A stretch of DNA of 64,000 nucleotides, from positions 965,586-1,029,585 of the forward strand of contig CAADRB010000013.1 of assembly GCA_900708905.1 (NCBI GenBank), read 5' to 3'. Below the pieces are notes generated by a model, which saw only the letters and a list, made by a program, of their open reading frames with translations, did no database searches and was not told the origin of the DNA. This DNA is from Hymenolepis diminuta (Eukaryota > Platyhelminthes > Cestoda > Cyclophyllidea > Hymenolepididae). The first letter of the stretch is position 1. Each line of letters opens with the position of its first letter. Shown piece after piece: positions 1-10,935 of this stretch. Made by a program: the position numbers and the translations under genes.

Positions 1-464
1 GGAGTAGTGAGTAGTTTTAGCATTAATAGGTGATGTTAAGGACATCACAGTGGCTCAAATTTATGACCGAGTTAGTTCGGAGAATTTGGACTTAAGCGAA
101 TTTGAATGAATGCAGATTTTCTATCTTGACAGCAGAAGACTTCATTCAACCTAATTGCTCTTCATATAGTCCTCGAGGATTGACATTCTCGTGGGGTAAA
201 ATTTCCACCTCACTTCTTGTCCACTTAAAGCTCTTGATTACTACTGAGTTGATACCAAAGATAACATTACAGGAAGAATTTGCTGGGTGAATTCGTTTGA
301 CTAAGGATTACCCTAAACGACCTAAATAATTCAGAGCACCAGGCAACTATAAAATGCATAAAGCATTGAAATAAATACGCAAAAGTCATGGATAAAACAA
401 TTGTTAAAAAGGAGGCCCAGTAGGCCATTTGTGAGAGCAGTCTGTCATGACTGAAAAACCTGAC

Positions 465-3400
465 CTAGTCTCTGGGGCATTTGTTCTCGAACAGCGAAAT
501 AAAAGGCTGCAATTTTGCAGCAAAGAAAGCAATATCCCCGCTACAAAAGCAATAAATCCCAGTGACCCCAAATGTACCATCTCCAGATGTTTCAAAAGCT
601 GTTTGAATACTTATATTAACGATACTACTCCCTACTTAAAAGGTCGGAAAGCAGGTTTATAAGAAGGGGTATTATCATCTCAAATTCCCAAAAGTAGCTG
701 TAAAATGCCAAAACACAGTCTCCGATTTAACTTGAGCAAAGAGAAAAGGAAAAACATAGATCAGTGTATACTGAATTCCTCGCCTTTAAATGCCGGATCT
801 AAGAGCTATGTATCTGCTGACTTAACAACTGAACTGGCAACCATATCAATGCGGTATTATTATGTGCCACCGAACCACAAATGACCATTCAATGACTTTT
901 TACTTCAAAAGGGAGTCTGTTGAGTTACTGAAATTACATTTTATTTAATGATGACATCAATGTGAAATAGACTGGAGTGATTTAAGGCTACTACAAGTCT
1001 TACATGCTCAATATTTTTTCAAAACAAATAACTATGCCCTGATTTAAATACGACCTTAATGTGTGGGATAAAACAGACTTCTACCATGATTCCAAGCATT
1101 ATGCGGTTATCTTGACCATCTACAAAACAAATTTATCAAGCTAAATTAAATATAATTGATTGAAGGGTTGCAATTAACAAAAGGAAAGTATCAAACTATA
1201 CAGGCGAGATTAAGCAAGATACAAACTAGAATTAATCGAGTTGTGAGATAAAAGTATTTACTCACCACTATAGGAAAGACCGCCGATCGGTTTTCTAATA
1301 TATCCAGAAGCTGTCGGGTAAAATCTGGATCGAAACAATTGGCTTCTTCCTCAATTAAATAATTCCCAAACAGAGGAGAGCAAAGAAATTTAAGCATTTT
1401 CTGGTTATTTGATTTTATGTTCACATAGCGAGTAACCAACACACCACACCGAGAACAAGGTTTCACGCCTAAAAATGAAATAGAGTATGTAAATTTATTA
1501 AGTATACAGAAACCTCGATCTCGACATATGCAGCATACAATTTGAATTTAGATATTATGAGCAAAATTTTAACCATAGATTAACTGCATCAGTGGCGCAG
1601 CAATTAGTATGCTCATTTGTGAAGTCAGAGGTGGTGGATGACGACCATCCGTGGACACCCATTGAGCGAACCGCCAACCACCTAGATTAATTTTGACATT
1701 CAAAGATCTCAAAAAATTGAGTTCCTCGATAAAGGAGGCCCATTATGAACTGCCAACTGATAGGTTCCTTTATTCAGTCGACAATGGGAAAAAGATGACT
1801 GCAAAATTAAGCATTTCATCCAGATTTTCTAAATGAGAAACAGGATGATCAGATTTCAAATTGAAAAAAAAAGCAGTTCACCTGATGATACTAGAGGTCA
1901 TGTTAAAAGGGGTTTTACTCATTCTCTGCCCCCCTCACTTCTACTGCCTAAATACTCCCTCTTAATACAAAAAAATGTACAATGTTAAAGTGTGGGAAGC
2001 AACCCGAATCGAATATTAGAGTTCAAAAAATGTTAAAGAGAGGGGGATCGAAACGATACAGAGAGAAACATCAAGGTATCAAAGAGTCTTACTTCATTTG
2101 GTTTTAGGATCTGAATTGCACAATATTTACTAAATCACGGTCCAAAATTCGAATTTCACGAATCGTCCCCTGGATTGCAGCAAATGCTTGTTCGCGATGT
2201 TCAATGCTTATTGATTTATTATTTGATCAAGAAGGCTCGGTCTTGCCGCTTCATTTCTTTTTTTTCTACGAATAGTTGAGAAGGCAACACTTTTTTACAT
2301 GCAGTCCATCAGCTAACACTTTAAACACAACAAAGGCGGGAGAAAAAAATCTTTTCTAATGCTAAATAAATAATACGAATAAATCAGCACACTGCAAATA
2401 CTCAAAGTATCAATGATTCTCGTGCCTACTGATAGAGAGTGATTCGCAACACATCATGGAATCTCCAGAAACTCCCCCATTGATCAAAATCAACTAATGC
2501 ACCGCTGATCATTAAATATGTGGACATGTACATCACCGGCGCTCACTACTAAACAAGTTATTGAAAAACAAAAGCTTTCGCCCAAATGCGAGTATAGGAT
2601 TTATATAGGAAAATATTTTTATTCAAATTAAATGGTATACCTTAAATGCTCAATTATTCATAAGTAAAAACTGTAAGTGTAATATAAAAGACATCCGCTC
2701 TGCAACCCGACACTCAATTTAAATCCATCAACAATCGTGTAGTAAACTTACATTTATTACTGGCCAAGTAAACACTATAAGTGGTTGGAGAGAGGTCATT
2801 CCAAGTAACTTCCAAAGGATTACTGATTTTCCGCTTAATCCGTGCTTGCTAAACACAAAACCAGTTCAAGTCACAAAAAATTTAAACATTGGCGGTAAAA
2901 ATAAACATAAAATAACTAACTTCAAGAAGGATACCAGCTTCAGTGATTTGATCAGGAGGAAGCAAAGCAAAGTGTGTACCAGTACGAATATCAACGGTAT
3001 CACTAAGTGATGTATCGATTTGTTTTGGGATTTCTTTTCCATCCTCTTTCATGATTTTACTAATTTGAATATGATTTCGGCAGCAACGGAAGCACAGTCG
3101 AACAACTTCTGACGGCGAAGCTTCAATAAGAGGAAAGGCAGATTTCCTAGATGGATAGTAATCTTCCAAATCCCATTTCCACCACAATACATGTCCTTCC
3201 ACAACGGCCCATTTCCAGAATCCTTCAACACATTTATTGCAAAGAGAATAACGGAAGAGCTGACAGTAATTAGAATACTGCTCCGCCATATGAGGAGCAC
3301 AGCACATATATCTAGGGTTTTCACAGAAAGGCTGAGAAAGACCATTTTTCATGAGCCAATCCATAGATGGAAGATCACAAAAAACGACAATTTTTCTGGG

Positions 3401-4449
3401 ATCGGGAACTTGACGTATATCGTGAAGCACTCTAAGAGCTCGAGGTTTGCACTGAGGTTTAATGTCAATGAGTTTATGTAGAGCCGTTTTAACATCCAAT
3501 ATTGCAGGAACTATGCTACAAGGAAATTGTGTAAAAACTTGAAAAGCTGTGGCCCAGAAGCATAGTCTCGAAATACAAGATTCGCAAATGCATTTATCAG
3601 CGAACCAAAGTAAATCTTGCAAAATCAAGAAGAATAGTAAATTTCCACGAGGTACTGCATCAATAGGAACTAAAATAAAAAGCTAAAAGAATAAAAACAC
3701 GTGTACCTTCAGTCGGGGATAATACATTCTCTTCTTCTTCATACCATTTAATCTCTGCCTTTTCCCTATTTAAGGCCGAGTACATAACAGAACCATCGGA
3801 ACTGAAATTCAACCAACGTGGAGAGGACTCCTTTATAGCAAACCTCCAAATTGCTTCAAATCTACGAGCCTTCCAATTTAAAAAGACAATATCGCGTGAT
3901 CTAAAATTTTATAAGGGTTAACAAGAGGAGGTAATATAATTACTTTCCAATAGCAAGCAATGGACGAGTAGGATGAAAAAATAATGTGAATATAGAATCT
4001 TCTAAATTATGTTTATAAAAGGGCTGCGTTTGACTAGGATATTGATCCCATAAGTAAACTTCCGATATATTCCATATGCATATATTTCCACAGTTATCAC
4101 CACCTGCAAAAATTGTAGACCTACTTGGATGGAACTAGAAAAATAAGATATCAATATAACACCATACATTCGAAGTCCATGATAAGGATTCTAGTCCCTT
4201 GCACATAGCGAACGGGACGTCACTTTCAAATTTATACATTAAAATATCTTTTGAATAAGTAGTGACTGCAATTACGGTACGATCGGAATTAAAAGTAAGG
4301 GCAAGTACAGGAGTTTGATCAGGGAGAGGTATTGCGGGTGTTATGCTTTGAACAAAGAATTTGTCCTTTATATATTTCTCAAATTTAGCGGGATAACATC
4401 CTATTAACTCCTTATGGCAAATGTAACCAGCCACATTCGGAGACGGCAT
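465..4449 (-). CDS. WD40-repeat protein of unknown family, seven exons, about 628 aa
   Basis: Complement strand; exons read from high to low coordinate: 4449-4168, 4134-3944, 3900-3707, 3669-2921, 2848-2752, 1468-1262, 631-465. All joins are GT/AG and frame-consistent, totalling 1887 nt including the stop. The first three exons carry beta-propeller-like units: TPVLALTFNSDRTVIAVTT, then FHPSRSTIFAGGDNCGNICIW, then a strand around LFFHPTRPLLAIGKSRDIVFL. The long fourth exon (about 250 aa) has no domain I recognise and holds a Cys/His-rich stretch (CCAPHMAEQYSNYC, then CNKC). Exon 6 adds KCVKPCSRCG, a possible zinc-binding CxxC pair. I chose the ATG at 4449; an in-frame ATG at 4512 would add 21 residues. 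The last exon depends on using the A|GTAAAT donor at 1261 rather than GTG|GTGAGT four bases upstream, because only the former keeps frame. Orthology is unresolved: WDR or dynein-intermediate-chain-like proteins are possible. The first five exons are solid; the final one is tentative. Confidence 0.72.
1585..1700 (+). repeat. SINE-like tRNA-related repeat, copy 1
   Basis: Contains GTGGCGCAGCAATTAGTATG and TTTGTGAAGTCAGAGGT, a tRNA D-arm/anticodon-like start. This is followed by CATCCGTGGACACCCATTGA, which aligns with the tail of the copy at 16.5 kb. It lies in the same WD40-gene intron as family A copy 1. Confidence 0.45.
1970..2330 (+). repeat. Dispersed repeat family A, copy 1
   Basis: About 350 bp inside the large fifth intron of the WD40 gene. 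It shares long blocks with copies near 18.1, 27.8, 10.6 and 30.1 kb, for example GTATCAAAGAGTCTTACTTC and CTGGATTGCAGCAAATGC. No open frame is conserved between copies, so it looks like a non-coding (SINE- or MITE-like) element. Ends are approximate. Confidence 0.75.
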
Positions 4450-4791
4450 ATTACACAATAATATCCGCGGTATCAAGGTTAACCTCGTAAATTGGTATAT
4501 TAAAACAAACAATTGATGTAAAGATACACAGGCGTATACTTTAATATTTATGGCTATTTTATACCATTTTTAAGTTTTGCAGCTTTAAAGGATAAATAAA
4601 AATTTTAAATGAATATTTAAAATTATTGATAGTTTAAAATATATTAAAATAAATTTTAATTTAAATTCTAATTTAAAGATAATTTTAAATTGTGTAATCT
4701 TTAAATTATACAGTATTAGTAGATTATTGTGCTCTAGCGCTCATCTCAATCTTTAAAGAATTTTTTGTTTCGCTGTTGTTGACATTTGGCC
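4450..4791. promoter_or_regulatory. Divergent intergenic spacer, probable shared promoter
   Basis: Only 342 bp separate the start codons of the minus-strand WD40 gene and the plus-strand tetraspanin, so both promoters must sit here unless 5' UTR introns extend further. The middle (about 4560-4700) is nearly pure A/T with runs of TTTAAA and ATTTTAA. No canonical TATA box can be singled out. Bidirectional use is inferred from geometry only. Confidence 0.4.
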
Positions 4792-5726
4792 ATGGGTGTA
4801 CTTCAAGGTGGAATGAAATGTCTCAAATACTGCACATTTTTCTTTAATTTCATTGTTTTTGTGAGTTTATAGGTTTTTTCTTTTTGTTATTCACGTTTTC
4901 CCGCTTATGTTGCTTTCAAATAATTAAATAGGATACGTATTGTTTTTTATTTAAATGTTCACTGTCGATTTCAGATCGTCGGTCTTTTCCTCTCAGGAGT
5001 CGGTGGATATTTCTTGTATAATTTCAATGTCTATATCAACCAATTTGGGGATATCACTAAGATCGCTCCTATTGCCATCATTGTTCTTGGGTTTATTATT
5101 TTTGTCGTTGGTTTCCTTGGATGCTGTGGCGCTTGCTATGAAAGCCCTTGTATGCTTATTACGGTAGGTTTATAAATTTTATTAATATTCTCCTTTTTCC
5201 TCCCATTATTTTAATTCGGTTTTATTTTTAGTTTGCAATCATTGTGGCCATTCTCTTATGCCTCCAAATAGCAGTTGCGGTATTTGCATCCGTGTATAAG
5301 GACGAGGTATTTAATCATACCATATATTTTTATTACTTCCTGTCATAGACGATGGACTTTATATCTAAAGGTCTTGAGCAAATTTTCAATCACCCTGATG
5401 AGAAACTAAGACGAACTCTTGAATATCAGGTTTGTGTCGAATCTATCATTATACATACGTTTCATTCCTAGTTGGGATGTTGTGGATTTAAAATGCCGGA
5501 TCCAACTTGTGGAGCTACCACTCTCCTGAAGGTATGAGATTGTCCCTTTTCATTTCACCTAAAATTTTCATTCTTTTAGCCTTGTTGGAATGTTATAACT
5601 GCAAAAGTTGATTCTTCCATCTATGTCATCATTGCAACTGTCACAGTTCTTTGTCTTCTTCAAGTCGCAGCCATTGTTGCCGCTTGTTGTCTTCAGTCCA
5701 AGATTCGAAGCTACTCTACTTATTAA
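4792..5726 (+). CDS. Tetraspanin, six exons, 206 aa
   Basis: Exons 4792-4860, 4975-5163, 5232-5306, 5349-5429, 5472-5531 and 5580-5726, all phase 0 with GT/AG ends; introns are 42-114 nt. The protein starts MGVLQGGMKCLKYC, the usual tetraspanin N-terminus. Four hydrophobic segments lie at about residues 14-38, 53-77, 83-106 and 172-195. A GCCGACYE motif follows TM2. The large extracellular loop (about 107-171) has the signature CCG at 141-143 plus Cys151 and Cys160, giving four loop cysteines, the minimum for two disulfides. Juxtamembrane cysteines (C194, C195) are probable palmitoylation sites. Tetraspanins organise membrane microdomains, and in flatworms they are abundant on the tegument. 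The loop is short, so the protein is at the small end of the family (usually 220-280 aa). It is divergent from the WD40 gene. Confidence 0.95.
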
Positions 5727-8419
5727 GGATTATGCGTAACAACTGAAGTGTTAATTGAATTGAGTTAACCTGTTTAATCCCGCTTTTGATTAGCCCGACA
5801 CAGAGCTTTTTGAATCCTGCTATTGCTAATGTAATTCACAATCTTCCACCTCATTATTACTATAATCACTTTCGCATAACCAAATTAAGGCCTGCGATTT
5901 ACAATGTATTATGGGCATCGTATTACGATATGTGTAATAATACAAATTTTTTCTTTTAATTCGAAGTTCTTCTGAGTAAATCTTCGTTGCTTCAGGTCGC
6001 TTTTCCGTTTTTTTTATTTGCTGATTTTCGTAGATCTGGTATTTGACCAGTGGATTTGTACTAAATGGGATTTTCACTCTCTAACGTAATGTGGCTGTTT
6101 GTCTGAGTATATGCACTTTTTGTACTTACTGAAATCGAGAATGCTCTTTTCTAATCGCAGCTAAAATGGTCTTTTCTTTTAAACTGCTAATTATCAATTC
6201 TCTGAGTTTATTTCTTAGAGGGCATTCTTCCCTTCGAACACGGAGTGATCTAGAATTGCTGCTAGTCCGGTCATAGTAGTGATTTCTAGATCGATCAAGT
6301 GAATGGGACCTTTTATTAGGTAAACGTTGAAACACCTCTACTGACTAATTATGTCCTTTATTTTTCCAATTGTAATTTTTAAATTCCATTAATTTGATAC
6401 CATCGCGTAAGGCGAAGGATTAAAGTGGTGTGCAGATTTGTATTACTATTTACAAAGTCGATGAGGAAGAACGCTTTTCGTTCGCTTCTTGTACGGAGAA
6501 ATTGCGTTACAGAACCTATAATGAGAAAATCACACTTCGATACCTGTCTCAGCCAGGCTCAACCAGTGCTGCTGACCATTTCGTTCACTGGATGTCCGTC
6601 GATGACCATCGAATTTGTGATGTATACATTGGATGCTAAGCAACCGAAAAATGTCGTGATATTGGTAAGCGAATTGCTTTTGAACTGGGAGGAGCTCAAC
6701 TAAAAACCCATTTAATAGCCATTAGAGATAGGATTTCAGTTGACGTGAGCTGCTGCAATACTAACTTTGGGATTTCCTCTTCAGGGATCTTGCTGATCAT
6801 TGATAGTTCTGGTAACCAAACCTACACTAAGGATTGAAAAAGAAAACGAGATTGGGTGATTTTTTTTATTTACTGGGAAGGGTGCCTGAAATGAATGAAG
6901 TCAGTGAGAACTCCATGAAGGTACATGGCATCCAGTGATGATTACCTTGGGCACTATCTACACTTGTATTCATCGATGTAGATTATTCAGTAGCAGATTA
7001 GAATAATGTGTTCGAATTAGAATCTGATAAAATATTCAGACAATGTGGGTGTGCTGAAGAGTATTTCGAGAGCTTTTGAATTCAAAAACATCCAGGCCCA
7101 CTATTTTTTATGGTATTGATTTCCAACGTGTTGAAATTTTTATAATCGAATTTTTCGGATGGTAAAATAGGCTGCTAAGTTGAAAATTAATTCTCAAATT
7201 GAGGTCGGACACTAGCAAATTGCCCATTGAACAAGACTAGGAAAGTTAATAGCATACTCGAGCCCAACTTGACTTGAGAATTATCCAAAAGTCGTAATGT
7301 TGGCAAGTGAGAAGGCAAAAAAGGTATCAAACATCTACAAATTTTCTCCCCATTCCAAAATATCTGATTGTGAAGGATTGTCTCTAAATATTTCTTTAAT
7401 TATATGAATATTATTAATTTAAATCGCTTTGATGTGAAATCATGTTTATGTTTTAGCGTTTGCTAAAATTGTTTTTAATATTCTCAATTGAAAAATGCTG
7501 ATTAGCGATTTAAACTTCCCTCTTTCACCATTGGAAGATTAGTGATGCAGACACTTGGTTCTTTTTCTTCATCCAGTTATTTTTTGTTATCGTTCACCCG
7601 CTCTGTCGATTTTCAACCGATGCTGTTCTGTAAGTTCTTCATTTTCCCTGATTCTGTCTTTTGGATCTCTAAAAACGGTTGTTATTTGCTGTTCACCTAA
7701 GCCGTGGGGTCAATTTTTTACTGAGGACAGTAGGGAGGTTAGTAATATTGTTTTAAATTAGGGGGTTATATACAAGGGCTCGGAGCCTTAATGTTAATGT
7801 CTAATCAGTGGTTGTTTAGTTGCTTGAGCCTTGTTATTCCTAGAAGTTGATTGATGACTAGTCTTTGTGTCTGCTGTCTATATCATCTTCCCAACCTGAA
7901 GTATTCTTAGTGGTGCAGATAATTTTGGCTGAGGAACGCATCTACTACTCTACTTAAATAAACGACTGAGTTTTTACCTAATGCCTCTTCTAGAAAACTA
8001 TAAAGCCCTATGGACGATATATATAAAGATGAGTTAGGAGTCAAATAGTTTCTCCTTATCGTAGTCTGAAATTCAGAAATAACCAAAACATGGAGTCTTA
8101 ATAGTCCACTTTACAACTGATAATATAAAAATAGCCTGACTATCTTTTAAGAAATAATCTGGTACAAACTCGTAAAATAATGGACTTCGAAAAGCAATAA
8201 AGTCAATCATATAATTACTAAAGTATTTAAAACTGTGTGAAATTAGGTTATCGGTACGTTTTCTTCAGAATCAAAAGCCCGGAAAGGCGACGCTGAAATA
8301 TTTGCTGGCCTAGAAAAGACTTGATGTTTTCTTGATTTAGGAGTCTACGCCAATAAAATTACGCGTAGGTTGTTGAGATCGATCAAATTTCTTTTTTTAG
8401 ATTATAAGTAAATGCTTTG

Positions 8420-8665
8420 TTTACTGCAGCTAAGACTAACAGCTATCAGCTCTAACAACGGTCAACCACAGTTTTTAAGTCAGAAAGCCAAGAGTTGAGG
8501 GTAATGGAAATTATATCATGCAACAGCAATGAAAACTCGAGAGAGAGAGAGAGGTTGGAAAATGGAGAGAGAAAGAAGAATAAGGTGAGAAACGAGCGAG
8601 AGCGCGGGGATCGAGCGTCTGCACCACCAGTCTTGTAATCGACGTGTGTTGGACTTTACAGGAAA
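8420..8665 (+). repeat. Dispersed GA-rich repeat family B, copy 1
   Basis: Starts AAGACTAACAGCTATCAGCTC, carries a (GA)n core (GAGAGAGAGAGAGAGG at about 8540) and ends in a CG-richer segment with GACGTGTGTTGG. The order of blocks parallels the copy at 20.3 kb, so this looks like an element containing a microsatellite rather than a plain simple repeat. Confidence 0.55.
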
Positions 8666-10554
8666 AATATAAGTTATCGCGAAAAAGACTGGTGCAAATT
8701 AGTGATCAATACTCTACGACTCTGACGATTGGAAATAGTTTGAGCATGATTTTTTATCGGATCTACTAAAATTAATATTACTCAAAGAATTTTGGAAATT
8801 TTCTGGGAATCCTTCAAGTTAAACAATTATCTAGAAAACTTTACGTCTAAATTATTAAATGATTCTATTCAAAATTCGATTTATTTGAAAGCTACCGGAC
8901 GCATGCATTTGAACCCGTAACTGGTTTAACGAAATTTGTGTTCTTGTCCGGAAGTCTGTTCGCAGTTAAGGAGCATTTCATGGCCGCTTAACTGCCTATT
9001 TCAAATACCAAAAGTGAGAGGTATGCGAGAAACTGAATTCAGTAGGGTACGTGTAGGGTCGTATTTTGGAATCTGCTTACGGCATAATAAAAGTAAAAAT
9101 AATAACTTTCGGGGTGAAAGGTGAAATGTCAGATTACAGATTGATGTAATCGAGTCAAGAGTGAATAAGGAGTGATTTTCAATTTCAGTGTAGGTTTTCA
9201 TTACATCGAGTGGCTTCTAAATCAGAGATAAACCGATTTTAATAACTTCTCATTTGAACGTTTTATAACAAAGCAAAACGTTTCACTGCATTTAAACATA
9301 CGAATGAATTTAAACGCGGGAAATAGTTAAAAAAATCTAATAGGGCGAGGTCGATTTGAATTTGAGAAAAAAATATTGATCATCAAATTTAATTTAATTT
9401 ACAATATGGATTTAACGGGTTATTAAATATTTACTTAATGAATATAGTTCACTACATCACGATTTAATCTCCCAAAGGTCAAATTTTTATATTCGACTTC
9501 TGTATTCCTTAGAGAATCTATATCTGTAAGGTTCAGAGCTCATGGAGCAGTTGGTCATATCATTTCTTTACATTTGTCTCTCCTAATAGCCAAGAGCGGA
9601 TGTATTCACTAGAGTGAGTTATGTGATATCGAATGTGTGGCTGTTGGTCTAAAATACTTGTTCTTGGCAATAAATTGACACTTATAAAGCGAGGTGGTAT
9701 GATCAAGCACAGAAAAAATCGACCAGTCAGTGAGCTCTGAATGTAGGGTATATAAACTCACTCATGAATATAGGAGTTAAATTATGAAACTTGAACACCA
9801 TGACATCACAAAATGAACTCTCACTTTTTGAAGATATAGACAATTCAATACTCCTAATCCCAAGGAAGTTATAATCTGTGATGTCCTGACTTCATTACCC
9901 ACGTATTGTTGACTCCATCCCCGTTTTATATTTTATTAAACCCGCCTGTTACTCCCCTTTCACATGACTACTACTTATAAAAGTTTTGTTGCCTTACCTT
10001 GAGCAATAGCAGAGTTCACGAGAGTAAACTCACGCAAGCTCTGGAAATTTTAACTTTTGCCATCGAATAACAGTGTTGCCAAACTTGTGCAAGTCGAGGT
10101 CGATCATTACTTCCTCGATCAAATTAAATTGATCTGATTCGCGAAATACTGGCATCATAAACTAAGCTTCAACTATATCAGGCCAAGCGGACTTGATGTG
10201 CAAAATGGCACAGTCGGCAAATTTCACTCCCAATTTTCTTAAAAAGTAGCCTTTATGGCCGTAAATCTCTAATACAGATTTTGACCATCGTTTTTTTATT
10301 GAATGAACTTATGAGGTGAACGAGTAAAATAAGTATTCTATAACAAATGACTTCTGAATTGGCCTACCGGTTATACATTCGATGGAGTCAATCTAAGTCA
10401 ATGCATTTTAAAGTTAGTTTATTGTTTGAACTTAGGTAACGAGTGGAAAATGAGATAAAAGAGAGCTAATTTTTTTGTTTATTCAATCGAAATGATCTTC
10501 TACTGCATTAACGAATGCAGATAGGCACCAGTAAAGTTGAAATTGAAGTTGAAA

Positions 10555-10935
10555 TTGAGTTTCTACTTGTTAAAACCGTAAGTTACAGAATATCATATAA
10601 GATTATTTGTCTTTTCAGTCATTGGAAGAAAATAAAGAGAGTGAAATTGCAAGACTGAGCCTTCTTGATTAAACAATACCAGTCAATAAACACTGAACAT
10701 CGCAGACAATCATTTGCTACAATCCAGAGGACGAAACGTGAAATTTGAATTCTCAAATGTGAACTGCCCAATTAGTAAATATTGTATAACCCGAATCCGA
10801 AAATCAAATGAAGTAAGACTCTCGAACACCTTGATTTTGCTCTCTGTGCCTTTTTGACCCCCCCACTCCTTTGCCATTTGTCAGACTTGCTTTTATTCGA
10901 TGTCATTTACTTCTTTCAATTTAAAATTGTTAATT
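10555..10935 (-). repeat. Dispersed repeat family A, copy 2 (inverted)
   Basis: Reverse orientation relative to copy 1. It contains GCCTTCTTGATTAAACAAT, AGTAAATATTG and ACTTC near GATGTCATTTAC, matching the reverse complement of the 18.1 kb copy from its GACATCGA start to its GATATTCGGTAGCTTAC end. Boundaries are estimated from where similarity stops. Confidence 0.7.

Noticed and set aside
3049..3481. ORFs of 96-98 codons on both strands inside the WD40 gene
   Set aside because: Shadows of the large fourth coding exon in other frames.
5826..6077. 83-codon minus-strand ORF as a second exon of the RS-rich ORF
   Set aside because: No acceptor gives a frame-compatible join; it has a GTG-type start and no recognised domain.
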